Assembly: GCA_902532475.1 (NCBI GenBank)
Contig: CACAIE010000009.1
Span: forward strand, 1 to 55,303
DNA from: an uncultured SAR116 cluster alpha proteobacterium
GTDB taxonomy: Bacteria > Pseudomonadota > Alphaproteobacteria > Puniceispirillales > GCA-002684695
Direction of reading: 5' to 3'
Length of the DNA stretch: 55,303 nt
In this document: positions 1-9,159 of the stretch, in pieces
How the letters are laid out: each line of letters starts with the position of its first letter
Numbering within the stretch: the stretch's first letter is position 1
Made by a program: the position numbers and the translations under genes
The notes under the pieces: generated by a model
Databases searched by the model: none
What the model was told of the DNA's origin: nothing
The model's input: the letters and a program-made list of their open reading frames with translations, nothing else

Positions 1-1
1 T

Positions 2-1648
2 GCTGAAGGGTTAGCATTAAGAGTGGCAAATGATCAAGTTCCAGAGAAACTAGGGAAATGTGAAATATTTTCTTTAGACATGGGGGCATTATTAGCGGGT
101 ACAAGATATAGAGGAGACTTTGAAGAGCGACTAAAAGCAGTAATTTCAGAAATAGAAAATTTAGAAAACTCTATTTTATTTATTGATGAAATCCATACGA
201 TTGTTGGTGCGGGAGCAACAAGTGGTGGTTCTATGGATGCTTCTAATTTATTAAAGCCAGCTCTCCAAGCTGGCAAGTTAAAATGTATGGGTTCTACAAC
301 TTATAAAGAATTCAGAAATTATTTTGAAAAAGATAGAGCATTGTCCAGAAGATTTCAAAAAGTAGATGTTGAAGAACCAAATTTAGCAGATACAATAAAG
401 ATATTAAATGGTTTAAAACCTGTATATGAAAGCCATCATAATATAAAGTATTCTAGCTCCTCTTTGAAAGCTGCTGCTGAACTTTCACAAAAATATATTA
501 ATGATAGAAAACTACCTGACAAAGCTATTGATGTTATCGATGAAACTGCAGCAGCTCAAAATTTAATTCCAAAATCAAAAAGAAAAAAGGTTATCGGAGT
601 AAAAGAAGTTGAAGAAGCAGTTTCCAAAATGGCAAGAGTCCCGAGTAGAAGCATTAATAGCGATGATAAAAGTTTACTTTTTAACATTGAAAATGATTTA
701 AAAAGATTAGTGTTTGGACAGGATCAAGCAATAGAGTCTCTCTCTTCAGCTATTAAATTATCAAGAGCAGGACTCAGAGAACCAGAAAAACCTATAGGAA
801 ATTACCTTTTTACTGGACCTACTGGCGTTGGGAAAACCGAAGTTGCACGTCAACTTGCTCTTGCTTTGGGGGTTAAATTAACACGCTTTGATATGTCAGA
901 ATATATGGAACGCCATTCTGTAAGCAGGTTAATTGGAGCACCTCCAGGTTATGTTGGATATGATCAGGGTGGATTGCTTTCAGAGGCAGTAGATCAAAAT
1001 CCTCATACAGTAATTTTATTAGATGAAATAGAAAAAGCTCACCCCGATTTATTTAACATTTTACTTCAAATAATGGATCATGGAAAGTTAACTGACAATA
1101 ATGGTAAAATAGTTGATTTTAAGAGTAGCATTTTAATTATGACTAGTAATGCAGGGGCGATGGAATTATCAAAGAGTGCAATAGGTTTTGCTAAGCAAGG
1201 AAGAGAAGGAGCAGATACAGAAGCAGTAGAAAAAATATTTAGCCCAGAATTTAGAAATAGATTAGATGCCATGATACCTTTTTCACCACTTTCATCAGAA
1301 ACTATGATGTTCGTTGTGGACAAATTTATTATGCAACTTGAAGCTCAATTAGAAGAAAAAGGTGTTTCTATTATTTTAAGCGAAGAAGCACGTAAATGGT
1401 TATCTAGAAAAGGGTATGAACCAACATATGGTGCAAGACCATTAGCAAGAGTAGTCCAGGAATATATAAAAAAACCACTTGCAGATATGATATTGTTTGG
1501 AGACTTAGTGTCGGGAGGAGATGTTTTTATCTCTTTAAAAGATAATAAACTTACAATACAAAACCAAAGTAAAAACTTAGATGCTAATTTATTAAAAAAG
1601 AATAAAAATTCTAAAGTGAATTTAAAAAGAAAAACTGTCCTTAGCTAG
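2..1648 (+). CDS. clpA: ATP-dependent Clp protease ATP-binding subunit ClpA (5' partial)
   Basis: ClpA is the AAA+ unfoldase that feeds substrates to ClpP in the cytoplasm. The reading frame is open to the left edge, so the N-terminal domain and the first Walker A are outside the window. What remains starts in the first ATPase domain (LDMGALLAGTRYRGDFEER, then Walker B ILFIDEIHT). It continues with a complete second domain: Walker A GPTGVGKTE around residue 265 of the part from base 23, DMSEYMERH, APPGYVGYDQGG and Walker B ILLDEIEKAHPD. The C-terminal D2-small domain has FRNRLD and GYEPTYGARPLARV. The segment LVFGQDQAI and overall order match ClpA rather than ClpB, because there is no long middle coiled coil. 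It ends just before the convergent DUF482 gene. Identification is very secure. Confidence 0.96.
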   Translation, partial: AEGLALRVANDQVPEKLGKCEIFSLDMGALLAGTRYRGDFEERLKAVISEIENLENSILFIDEIHTIVGAGATSGGSMDASNLLKPALQAGKLKCMGSTTYKEFRNYFEKDRALSRRFQKVDVEEPNLADTIKILNGLKPVYESHHNIKYSSSSLKAAAELSQKYINDRKLPDKAIDVIDETAAAQNLIPKSKRKKVIGVKEVEEAVSKMARVPSRSINSDDKSLLFNIENDLKRLVFGQDQAIESLSSAIKLSRAGLREPEKPIGNYLFTGPTGVGKTEVARQLALALGVKLTRFDMSEYMERHSVSRLIGAPPGYVGYDQGGLLSEAVDQNPHTVILLDEIEKAHPDLFNILLQIMDHGKLTDNNGKIVDFKSSILIMTSNAGAMELSKSAIGFAKQGREGADTEAVEKIFSPEFRNRLDAMIPFSPLSSETMMFVVDKFIMQLEAQLEEKGVSIILSEEARKWLSRKGYEPTYGARPLARVVQEYIKKPLADMILFGDLVSGGDVFISLKDNKLTIQNQSKNLDANLLKKNKNSKVNLKRKTVLS

Positions 1649-1654
1649 GAATAT

Positions 1655-2863
1655 TCAAGAAATATTTAATTGTTTTCTGAAAGGAGATTTTTGTTCTAAT
1701 ATCCGAATTTCATGTTTTATTTGTTTTTTTTCAGATTCTAAATAATTTGAAGCAACTCTTCTAAAATCCTTATTTAAAAAATAGTGTTTGGAAAAAGTTT
1801 CTTTTGGGAGATATCCTCGCTGAATTTTATGCATCCCCTGAGCCCCAGCTTCTACGGTTTTTAACCCATATTTAATAGCAAAATCTATTGCCTGGTAGTA
1901 ACAAGTTTCGAAGTGTAAAAATTTAATTTCTTTAATAGCGCCCCAATTTCTTCCATAAATTGTATTATTATCTATCAAATTTATTGCTCCAGCAATATTT
2001 TTATTGCGTTCTTTTGCAAAGATGAAAACTATCCTATTTTTTAGATTCTCTATTAGGAGGTGCCAAAACTTTTTATTTAAATAAGCACCACCCCATTTTT
2101 TTTCTATTGTTGATAGGTAAAATTGATAAAAAATATCTGCGTGAAAATCTTTTATGTCTTCAGCTTTAACTATATCCATAATTATCGAACTATTCTCAAT
2201 TTCTCTCCTTTCACGCCTTATAATTTTTCTTTTAGACGAAGTTAGATCCAACAGAAAATGATTGAAATCTTCATAGTTTTTATTTTCCCAGTGAAATTGT
2301 ATACTATATCTTTTGAGCCATTCAGAGTCATCGGGCATTGTCTCACACTGCTTTTTGCAAACAAAATTTATATGAGCAGATGATACTTTAAAAGCTTTTG
2401 CAAGATCCTTTAGCGTTGATAACATTAAGCTGATTGCTTTTTTTATATTAATACCATTTTTAATTAAAAATCTTTCTCCTGAAACAGGAGTAAAAGGGAC
2501 ACCTGACAGTAACTTTGGATAATATTTTCCACCTGCATTTTCCCATGCTTGAGCAAAAATGTGGTCAAATATATATTCTCCCCAGCTATGGGTTTTTAAA
2601 AAATTTGGGAAGATACCAATAATAGATTTATCAGATTTATGTAATAAAATATGCTGTGAAATCCATCCAGTTTTTTGTGAAACTGCCCCGCTGTCTTCTA
2701 AGCAACAAAAGAACTCATGAGATAAAAAGGGATTACCAAAATTTTTTTTTCCCCTGCTGTTAGTAAAATGTGCACATTCATTCCATGAACTTCTATCTAC
2801 TTGATGAACACTATCGATAATTGAAGTATAATATCCTAATCTATCCTTATTAGTTTCTATCAT
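1655..2863 (-). CDS. FemAB-like (DUF482) GNAT-fold acyltransferase
   Basis: A 402-residue protein of the family formerly called DUF482 or 'peptidogalycan biosynthesis protein', which has a GNAT/FemAB-like fold. Family hallmarks are visible: the basic stretch SSKRKIIRRERRE around residues 210-222, KWGGAYL in the middle, and EAGAQGMHKIQRGYLP followed by T-x-S-x-H near the C terminus. No signal peptide or membrane segment is seen, so it is probably cytoplasmic. Its acceptor is unknown; aminoacyl or acyl transfer to a cell-envelope precursor is only inferred from the FemAB relationship. It lies 60 bases downstream of the RidA gene on the same strand and may be the last gene of an nrdJ-ridA transcript. 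Its stop faces the clpA stop. Confidence 0.85.
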   Translation of the reverse strand: MIETNKDRLGYYTSIIDSVHQVDRSSWNECAHFTNSRGKKNFGNPFLSHEFFCCLEDSGAVSQKTGWISQHILLHKSDKSIIGIFPNFLKTHSWGEYIFDHIFAQAWENAGGKYYPKLLSGVPFTPVSGERFLIKNGINIKKAISLMLSTLKDLAKAFKVSSAHINFVCKKQCETMPDDSEWLKRYSIQFHWENKNYEDFNHFLLDLTSSKRKIIRRERREIENSSIIMDIVKAEDIKDFHADIFYQFYLSTIEKKWGGAYLNKKFWHLLIENLKNRIVFIFAKERNKNIAGAINLIDNNTIYGRNWGAIKEIKFLHFETCYYQAIDFAIKYGLKTVEAGAQGMHKIQRGYLPKETFSKHYFLNKDFRRVASNYLESEKKQIKHEIRILEQKSPFRKQLNIS

Positions 2864-2923
2864 TAAAATTAATTTTGTAAGGCTCCATTTAAGAGGTATT
2901 AGCTTATTATTAAATTTTCAATT

Positions 2924-3385
2924 TTATTTTATTTCAGCAATAGCTTCAACCTCAACCACTACTCCACGAGGCAGAGAGTTTGTTCCAACAGCAAAACGAG
3001 AATGTTTGCCAGCTTCTCCAAAAACTTCTACCATTAAATTTGAAGTGCCATTTATTATTTCCGGTTGTTGAGTGAATGTATCGATACAATTTACAAAGCC
3101 ACCTAATTTAACAATTCTTGATATTTTGTCTAAATTAAAATTAGTGGCTTCATTAAGCTGAGCTATAATCGCAAGGCCACATGCTCTAGCAGCAGCAGTA
3201 GCCTCTTCAATCTCTATGCTGTATCCAACTTTCCCTACTATCATTTTTCCATCTATAATTGGTATTTGACCTGAAACAAATATTAAGTTTCCACTTTTTA
3301 CTGTCGGTACATAATTAGCAGCTGGTGCTGGTGCTGGGGGGAGTATAATATTTAAACTTTCAAGTTTATTTTTAATAATAGACAT
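2924..3385 (-). CDS. RidA/YjgF-family enamine/imine deaminase
   Basis: A 153-residue member of the RidA (YjgF/YER057c/UK114) family. These proteins hydrolyse reactive enamines and imines, such as 2-aminoacrylate, released by PLP enzymes. Visible features are GNLIFVSGQIP, ARACGLAIIAQL, VKLGGFVNC and the C-terminal AVGTNSLPRGVVVEVEAIAE. The basic residue expected in the NxRxxV region is replaced by LPRGVVVEVE, which still supplies an arginine before the terminal strand. It is longer than canonical RidA (about 128 residues) and fits the 150-residue subgroup. It starts 15 bases after the nrdJ stop, so it is almost certainly co-transcribed with it. A second RidA gene lies at 51511-51906. Confidence 0.88.
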   Translation of the reverse strand: MSIIKNKLESLNIILPPAPAPAANYVPTVKSGNLIFVSGQIPIIDGKMIVGKVGYSIEIEEATAAARACGLAIIAQLNEATNFNLDKISRIVKLGGFVNCIDTFTQQPEIINGTSNLMVEVFGEAGKHSRFAVGTNSLPRGVVVEVEAIAEIK

Positions 3386-3400
3386 TCTTAAATCCTTTAA

Positions 3401-6400
3401 TTATGAGCAACCACTTGTTGAGCCACATGTATTGCATTTCATACAAGTACCATTCCTTACTAAAGTGAAATTACCACATTCGCCACAAGCTTCTCCTTCA
3501 TAACCTTGAATTTTAGCTTTCTGAATGGCTGTTTGTTTATTATCAATAGTATTCGTTGAAAAATCAGCATTATTTTCAAACGCTATATCTGAGCTCTGAA
3601 CGTTATTACCAGCAAACGCTTTTACTTTTGCTTGTCCTCCTTGAAGTACAGTAAGCTCCAACTCCTGCCTAACGTACCCTCTACTAAGTTTTTTTGAGTT
3701 ATTGATCAGTTGTGATTGCGTGTCAACTTTATCAGAAATTTCTTCGCTAATTTCTTCGCTGTTTACATGACCCAAATCATGTCTGTCCAAATAAGAAATT
3801 GCTAATTCTCTGAAAATATAATCAAGTATAGAAGTAGCCATTTTAATAGTATCATTTCCTGTTACTAGTCCTTGGGGCTCAAATCTTGTAAACGTAAAGG
3901 CCTCAACGAATTCATCAAGGGGCACGCCATATTGCAAGCCCATAGATACAGCAATTGCAAAATTATTCATTAAAGATCTAAAAGCTGCGCCTTCTTTATG
4001 CATGTCTATGAATATTTCGCCAATTTTGCCATTTTCATATTCACCAGTTCTCAGATAAACTTTATGTCCACCTACAGTTGCTTTTTGCGTGTATCCTTTC
4101 CTTCTATCAGGAAGTCTCGATCTTCTAACTTCCCTGATTACTCTTTCAATCACTCTTTCAGTGATAGGTTTTACTGACTCCATAGCTACTTCATCTTCTT
4201 CAATGTCAGAAATTGAAGAAGAAAGAGGTTGTGATAATTTAGACCCATCTCTATACAGTGCATTTGCTTTTATTCCAAGTTTCCATGAGTGCATATACGC
4301 CTCCTTACAATCTTCCACTGATGCTGTACTTGGCATGTTTATAGTTTTTGAGATTGCACCTGAAATAAATGGTTGAGACGCAGCCATCATTTCAATGTGG
4401 CTGTCAACTGACAAAAAACGTTTCCCAATTCTTCCACATATGTTTGCACAATCAAAAACTGGTAGATGCTTTTCCTTAAGCTCGGGAGCACCTTCTAATG
4501 TCATTGCACCACACACATGCGTATTGGCAATTTCTATTTCCTCATTTGAATAGCCTAAAGCTTTTAGCATATCAAAACTGATATCATTGAGTTGTTTATC
4601 AGTAAAATTAAGGATACTTTTGCAAAACTCATCTCCAAATGTATACCTATTAAATACAAATTTCATGTCAAAAGCTGAGTTCAGTGAATTTTCTAGAATT
4701 TTAAATTGTTCGTCTCCAAAACCTTTTGAACGAAGAGTTTTTTCGTTAATTGTTGGACAGTTTGTTATATTCCCATGCCCAACTGCGTAGTTTTCAATTT
4801 TTGATATTTGATCTTCACTATAGCCAAGAGCGTTTAAAGCAGTAGGAACAATTCTATTAATAATTTTAAAATAGCCACCACCCGCAAGTTTTTTGAACTT
4901 CACTAGTGCAAAGTCAGGTTCAATTCCTGTTGTATCACAGTCCATTATTAGTCCTATAGTTCCAGTTGGAGCTATAACGGTTGTTTGAGCATTTCTAAAT
5001 CCATGTTGTGCACCTAATTTAAATGCATTGTCCCATGCTAGTCTAGCCAAATTTAAAAGGTTTCTATCTGGGCATTCATTAGCTACCAAAGGAACAGGAA
5101 GAATGCTTAACTTATCATAGCCAATTTTTTTTCCATGCGCTGCGTTACGATGATTTTTTATCACTCTCATCATGTCAGCTGAATTCTTTTTGTACTTTGG
5201 AAAGCTACCTAGCTCTTTTGCTATTAGTGCGGATGTTGAGTATGAAACGCCTGACATAAGTGCCGTGATTGCCGCACATAATGAACGACCCTCAGTACTA
5301 TCATAAGGTATTCCTGATGCCATTAGATAACCGCCAATATTTGCAAACCCTAATCCTAGTGTTCGATAGTCAAATGAATTTTGAGCAATTTCTTTTGATG
5401 GGAATTGAGCCATCAAAACGGATATTTCTAATGTAAGTGTCCATAATCTAACAGCATGTTCAAATGAAGAGGCGTCAAAAGAGTTGTCCTTATTTTTGAA
5501 TTGCATTAGATTTAAAGATGCTAAATTACAAGCAGTATCATCTAAAAACATATATTCTGAACAAGGGTTTGATGCATTTATCTTTCCACCTTGAGGACAG
5601 GTATGCCATTCGTTTATTGTAGTATCATATTGTAATCCTGGGTCAGCACAAGACCATGCAGCATTACCTATTTTATCCCAAAGTTCATTAGATTTAATAG
5701 TTTTGAATATACTTTTATCGTTTCTTTTAATTAAATCCCAATCTCCATCAGTTTCAACGCTATTGAGAAAATCATTTGTTACCCTTATTGAATTATTAGA
5801 ATTTTGTCCTGAAACAGTGTTATAGGCCTCTGAATCCCAGTCTGTATCATATGTTTTAAACTTAATTGATGTATAACCTTGTTTTGATAATTGCAGAATT
5901 TTATCAATATAATTCTGAGGAACCATGGATCTCTTTGCTTCTAAAATAGAATTTTTTAATTCTTTATTGATTTTTGGGTCAGTTTGGCCTTCTTTAGAGT
6001 AATTGCTATTGTTTGCTGAAGCTAGGATTGATTGCATATGTTTTTCAATAATTTTTGATCCGGTTACAAGCGCAGCAACTTTTTCTTCTTCTACTACTTT
6101 CCATTCTATATATTCTTCAATATCTGGGTGATCTATATCTACAGTCACCATTTTTGCTGCTCGCCTTGTTGTCCCTCCAGATTTAATTGCACCTGCTGAA
6201 CGATCGCCAATTTTTAAAAAACTCATCAAGCCAGATGATTTTCCACCCCCTGAAAGATTTTCACCCGACCCTCTCAACTGAGAGAAGTTTGATCCGGTAC
6301 CTGAGCCGTATTTGAATAGTCTTGCTTCTCTAACCCAGAGATCCATAATTCCGCCGTCATTAACTAAATCATCATTAATCGATTGAATGAAACATGCATG

Positions 6401-6988
6401 TGGTTGTGGATGTTCATAAGCAGATTTTGAAGCTGTTAACTTATTTGTAAGTGGATCTACATAAAAATGACCTTGGCTGGGCCCATCAATTCCATAGGCC
6501 CAATTTAAACCTGTATTAAACCATTGAGGAGAATTTGGTGCAGCCATTTGATGAGCTAACATGAAACGTGTTTCATCATAATATATTTTAGCATCTCTTT
6601 CTGATGAGAAGTAATTCCCCTTCCAACCCCAATATGTCCAGGTGCCAGCTAACCTGTCAAAAACTTGCTTGCAAGACGTTTCGCCAATAAATCTTTTTTG
6701 AACAGGTAGTTTCTTAAGGGCTTTTTCATCAGGCATTGATTTCCAAAGCCAGGAAGGAACGCCCGTTTCTTCAACTTTTTTTAATTTTGTTGCTATCCCT
6801 GCTTTTCTAAAATATTTTTGAGCAAGAATATCAGTAGCGACCTGTGACCAAAAATTTGGTGTTTCAACATTTTCTGCTTTAAAAACGATACTACCATTCA
6901 TATTTCTTATTTCACTTGTTGAATATTGAAATACAATGTCAGAATATATATCTCCTTTTCCTGTGGTAAAATGTCTTTCAAATTTCAT
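3401..6988 (-). CDS. nrdJ: Class II adenosylcobalamin-dependent ribonucleotide reductase
   Basis: This 1195-residue enzyme reduces ribonucleotides to deoxyribonucleotides using adenosylcobalamin, so it is independent of oxygen. The N-terminal part has [10 protein letters not shown] and [14 protein letters not shown]. The catalytic barrel carries [21 protein letters not shown], which includes the active-site region, and [19 protein letters not shown]. The C terminus has paired cysteines ([20 protein letters not shown]) that act as zinc ribbon or redox shuttle in the long NrdJ type typical of alphaproteobacteria. It leads a same-strand group with ridA and the DUF482 gene. Two probable NrdR boxes lie about 120-165 bases upstream of the start. 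No cobalamin riboswitch was recognised in the leader, as expected if regulation is by NrdR rather than by vitamin level. Confidence 0.96.
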   Translation of the reverse strand: MKFERHFTTGKGDIYSDIVFQYSTSEIRNMNGSIVFKAENVETPNFWSQVATDILAQKYFRKAGIATKLKKVEETGVPSWLWKSMPDEKALKKLPVQKRFIGETSCKQVFDRLAGTWTYWGWKGNYFSSERDAKIYYDETRFMLAHQMAAPNSPQWFNTGLNWAYGIDGPSQGHFYVDPLTNKLTASKSAYEHPQPHACFIQSINDDLVNDGGIMDLWVREARLFKYGSGTGSNFSQLRGSGENLSGGGKSSGLMSFLKIGDRSAGAIKSGGTTRRAAKMVTVDIDHPDIEEYIEWKVVEEEKVAALVTGSKIIEKHMQSILASANNSNYSKEGQTDPKINKELKNSILEAKRSMVPQNYIDKILQLSKQGYTSIKFKTYDTDWDSEAYNTVSGQNSNNSIRVTNDFLNSVETDGDWDLIKRNDKSIFKTIKSNELWDKIGNAAWSCADPGLQYDTTINEWHTCPQGGKINASNPCSEYMFLDDTACNLASLNLMQFKNKDNSFDASSFEHAVRLWTLTLEISVLMAQFPSKEIAQNSFDYRTLGLGFANIGGYLMASGIPYDSTEGRSLCAAITALMSGVSYSTSALIAKELGSFPKYKKNSADMMRVIKNHRNAAHGKKIGYDKLSILPVPLVANECPDRNLLNLARLAWDNAFKLGAQHGFRNAQTTVIAPTGTIGLIMDCDTTGIEPDFALVKFKKLAGGGYFKIINRIVPTALNALGYSEDQISKIENYAVGHGNITNCPTINEKTLRSKGFGDEQFKILENSLNSAFDMKFVFNRYTFGDEFCKSILNFTDKQLNDISFDMLKALGYSNEEIEIANTHVCGAMTLEGAPELKEKHLPVFDCANICGRIGKRFLSVDSHIEMMAASQPFISGAISKTINMPSTASVEDCKEAYMHSWKLGIKANALYRDGSKLSQPLSSSISDIEEDEVAMESVKPITERVIERVIREVRRSRLPDRRKGYTQKATVGGHKVYLRTGEYENGKIGEIFIDMHKEGAAFRSLMNNFAIAVSMGLQYGVPLDEFVEAFTFTRFEPQGLVTGNDTIKMATSILDYIFRELAISYLDRHDLGHVNSEEISEEISDKVDTQSQLINNSKKLSRGYVRQELELTVLQGGQAKVKAFAGNNVQSSDIAFENNADFSTNTIDNKQTAIQKAKIQGYEGEACGECGNFTLVRNGTCMKCNTCGSTSGCS

Positions 6989-7104
6989 AATTTATCCTTT
7001 CAAGCCATCAATTTTTAATCTGACAAATAGTTCAATATTGTGAATTCCTTTATCCAGCTATCAAGAGTCACGTATGAATCGAAATAAACATAACATTCGA
7101 ATAA

Positions 7105-7120
7105 ACACTACATCTTGTAG
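7105..7120. promoter_or_regulatory. Probable NrdR box 1
   Basis: The 16-base site ACACTACATCTTGTAG resembles the NrdR repressor consensus ACACWATATATWGTGT, with about 12 of 16 positions agreeing. NrdR is an ATP/dATP-sensing repressor of ribonucleotide reductase genes and normally binds two boxes. The centre of this site is 32 bases from the centre of box 2, matching the three-turn spacing known for NrdR pairs. It lies upstream of nrdJ. The assignment is by pattern only. Confidence 0.7.
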
Positions 7121-7136
7121 ATGGATATACTAAGCT

Positions 7137-7152
7137 ACCTAATATGTAGTGT
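7137..7152. promoter_or_regulatory. Probable NrdR box 2
   Basis: The plus-strand site ACCTAATATGTAGTGT agrees with the NrdR consensus at about 13 of 16 positions, and its right half is an inverted copy of the left half of box 1 (ACACTACAT). Centre-to-centre distance to box 1 is 32 bases. Together the pair makes the nrdJ promoter a good candidate for NrdR control. The same boxes could also influence the divergent NDUFA12 gene. Confidence 0.7.
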
Positions 7153-7316
7153 TCGTTGCAAGTTTTTTTTTGTTTTTTTAATAAAAAATAAAAAAATATT
7201 CCAGTTTTTTTATTCAGACAATTAAAAATCAGTTGTTTACCAATCATAAAATTATTATTAATGAGAAACAGGTTAAAATAATAACATAAATTAATTATTG
7301 GGTACGAGTTAATTAT

Positions 7317-7679
7317 ATGAATTTAGTAACAAAGTTAAATCTATTGTTTTTTTACAATTATGTTGGCCAAGATGAATTTGGAAATCAGTATTATGAACGA
7401 AGGAACAAACATAAAAATACATTAAAAAGGATGGTCAAGTACAAAGGGATTGATGAAGCCTCTAAGATACCCTCTAAATACCACGGATGGCTACACTATT
7501 ACTCAGACGAATTTCCAAGCAATCAAAACCATAATTTTAAATGGCAAAAAAAACATTTACCAAATTTAACAGGAACCCAATACGCCTACCAACCGAAGAG
7601 CTTAAATATTGAGGTTGATAATAAGAAAGAAAATTGCGACTACAAGGCATGGAACCCTAAAGAATTAAATAGTAAGTAA
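7317..7679 (+). CDS. NDUFA12 (B17.2)-family complex I accessory subunit
   Basis: A 120-residue homologue of the mitochondrial complex I accessory subunit NDUFA12. Bacterial members are essentially confined to alphaproteobacteria and a few relatives. Diagnostic segments are YVGQDEFGNQYYERR near residue 15, VKYKGIDEASKIPSKYHGWLHY in the middle, and LPNLTGTQYAYQP near the C terminus. It has no signal peptide and is expected to sit on the matrix-facing (cytoplasmic) arm of NADH:quinone oxidoreductase. One base separates its stop from the mlaD start, so the two are co-transcribed, followed by the DUF2155 gene. This trio is a familiar alphaproteobacterial arrangement. Confidence 0.9.
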   Translation: MNLVTKLNLLFFYNYVGQDEFGNQYYERRNKHKNTLKRMVKYKGIDEASKIPSKYHGWLHYYSDEFPSNQNHNFKWQKKHLPNLTGTQYAYQPKSLNIEVDNKKENCDYKAWNPKELNSK

Positions 7680-7680
7680 A

Positions 7681-8121
7681 ATGAAAGATAACTTGTTAGA
7701 GATAATTGTAGGTAGTTTAGTACTCGTATTTGCGGGTGCATTTGTGATTTTTTCAATTTCTATTACTGGCTATCAGCAAAAGGGCAATATTTTTAATGCT
7801 GAATTTGGAAATGTTGGCGGCCTTAAAGTTGGAGATGATGTAATGATAGCAGGAATAAAAGTAGGTGAAGTTTCTTCCAATTATCTGAACAGTGAAACAT
7901 ATTTAGCAGTTATTAGATTGAATTTAGATAAGAATATTGTGGTACCCGAAGATTCACTTGCGAGAATTTCTTCTTCGTCTTTGCTTGGCGGGCAGTATGT
8001 TGAAATCATCCCAGGAGTTTCTGACAATATGTTAAATGAAAATGATACTATATATAATACTCGTGACCCAGTTAGTTTGACAGATTTACTAGGTCAAGCT
8101 GTATTTTCTGCAACTCAGTAG
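7681..8121 (+). CDS. mlaD: MlaD-like MCE-domain lipid transport protein
   Basis: A 146-residue protein with one N-terminal membrane segment (residues about 5-25: LLEIIVGSLVLVFAGAFVIF) followed by a single MCE domain. The MCE signature reads GNVGGLKVGDDVMIAGIKVGEV, and the domain ends with SSLLGGQYVEIIPG. MlaD is the periplasmic substrate-binding component of the Mla system, which moves phospholipids between the outer and inner membranes. The permease, ATPase and MlaC genes are not in the window, so they must be encoded elsewhere. It is tightly coupled to the upstream NDUFA12 gene and to the DUF2155 gene nine bases downstream. Confidence 0.9.
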   Translation: MKDNLLEIIVGSLVLVFAGAFVIFSISITGYQQKGNIFNAEFGNVGGLKVGDDVMIAGIKVGEVSSNYLNSETYLAVIRLNLDKNIVVPEDSLARISSSSLLGGQYVEIIPGVSDNMLNENDTIYNTRDPVSLTDLLGQAVFSATQ

Positions 8122-8130
8122 TTTCAAACA

Positions 8131-8508
8131 GTGATATTAAAATTTAAGTATTTTGCTATTTATATATTTTTTTTTGGTTTTTTCTTTTCTGCTCATGCTT
8201 CGTGGATAAAATTAAATACAGCTCAGTTTAAAGCTTTGGATAAAATCACTGCGAGAATCAAAAAATTGGATATTAATGTTAACGAAGAGCAAGATTTAGG
8301 AACTCTTATAATTAAATTAAAAAGTTGCCAAAATAGGCCCCCAGATTATTTGCCAGATTCAGCTGCATACATTGAAATCTATGATAAAATGAACCTTAAT
8401 GATGATGATACTGGACTTATATTTAGTGGTTGGATGTTTTCTTCAAGCCCAGCACTGAGTGCTTTAGAGCATCCAGTTTATGATATATCTCTCATTTCTT
8501 GCAAGTAA
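8131..8508 (+). CDS. DUF2155 exported protein
   Basis: A 125-residue secreted protein of the alphaproteobacterial DUF2155 family. It begins with a GTG codon and a hydrophobic signal peptide (residues about 1-23, probable cleavage after SAHA). Family hallmarks follow: NTAQFKALDKITARIKKLD, then LGTLIIKLKSC, then FSGWMFSSSPALSALEHPVYD and a final cysteine. The two conserved cysteines could form a disulfide in the periplasm. Function is unknown; genomic linkage to NDUFA12 and mlaD is conserved in the class. Its 3' end overlaps the convergent aat gene by 31 bases. Confidence 0.85.
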   Translation: MILKFKYFAIYIFFFGFFFSAHASWIKLNTAQFKALDKITARIKKLDINVNEEQDLGTLIIKLKSCQNRPPDYLPDSAAYIEIYDKMNLNDDDTGLIFSGWMFSSSPALSALEHPVYDISLISCK

Positions 8509-9140
8509 TTTGATATAATCAACCAATCAGTCTTTTGAGATGAATCAATATTAGGAAACTTGTTTTCGATTTTTAATCCACATCTAAGAGAGTCCATATA
8601 TTCTTTCTTGCTGATCTCTATGCCACCCATTGAGGAAAGGTGAGGAGTTATATATTGAATGTCAAATAATTTAAATTGTTCATGTTTTAGTTTTGCTAAC
8701 AAATAAATTAAAGCAATTTTAGATGCATTTTGCATTGCTGAAAACATAGACTCTGCAAAAAAAACGCTCCCTAAAGAAAGTCCATAAATTCCACCAACTA
8801 GAGATTGATTTTTCCAAATTTCTATAGAGTGAGCCTTTCCCATAAAATGTAGTTTATTGAATAAGTCAATTATTGTTTTGTTAATCCATGTTTCTTTTCT
8901 TCCAAATTCTTGGCTTGCACATGAGTTAATTACTTTAGTAAAGGCTTTGTCATTTGTTATGATAAAATCTTGTTTATTTATAGATCTTTTTAAACTTCTA
9001 GAAATGTGAACTTTGTTGAATGGAATAATTCCTCTTTTGTTTGGGTTTACAAAATAGATCTCATCCACATCTCTTCCATAAGACATAGGGAAAATTCCGT
9101 TACAATAACAATCAATAACTAAATCAGTATCTTTTTTCAC
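8478..9140 (-). CDS. aat: Leucyl/phenylalanyl-tRNA--protein transferase
   Basis: A 220-residue Aat enzyme that transfers leucine or phenylalanine from charged tRNA to N-terminal Arg or Lys of proteins, marking them for ClpA-ClpS-ClpP degradation by the N-end rule. It has the family segments CYCNGIFPM near the N terminus, NPNKRGIIPF, HSIEIW and LVGGIYGLSLGSVFFAESMFS in the centre, followed by LFDIQYITPHLSSMGG. Length agrees with the family. Its presence in the same window as clpA is functionally coherent, because ClpA is the unfoldase for its products. It follows accC on the minus strand after 19 bases and converges on the DUF2155 gene. Confidence 0.95.
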   Translation of the reverse strand: MKKDTDLVIDCYCNGIFPMSYGRDVDEIYFVNPNKRGIIPFNKVHISRSLKRSINKQDFIITNDKAFTKVINSCASQEFGRKETWINKTIIDLFNKLHFMGKAHSIEIWKNQSLVGGIYGLSLGSVFFAESMFSAMQNASKIALIYLLAKLKHEQFKLFDIQYITPHLSSMGGIEISKKEYMDSLRCGLKIENKFPNIDSSQKTDWLIISNYLQEMRDIS

Positions 9141-9159
9141 ATTAAAGATCTATGTCTTT

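Larger units (their letters stand above)
6989..7316. other. Intergenic region between divergent nrdJ and NDUFA12 genes
   Basis: This 328-base gap separates two divergently transcribed genes and should hold both promoters. The half nearest nrdJ contains two 16-base NrdR-like boxes (7105-7120 and 7137-7152). The other half, roughly 7161-7215, is made of long T and A runs that probably give curved or easily melted promoter DNA. No open reading frame, tRNA or riboswitch fold was recognised. Confidence 0.7.

Noticed and set aside
6989-7316. A cobalamin riboswitch in the nrdJ leader
   Set aside because: Expected because the enzyme uses B12, but no B12-box or riboswitch-like paired elements were seen; NrdR boxes explain the regulation better.
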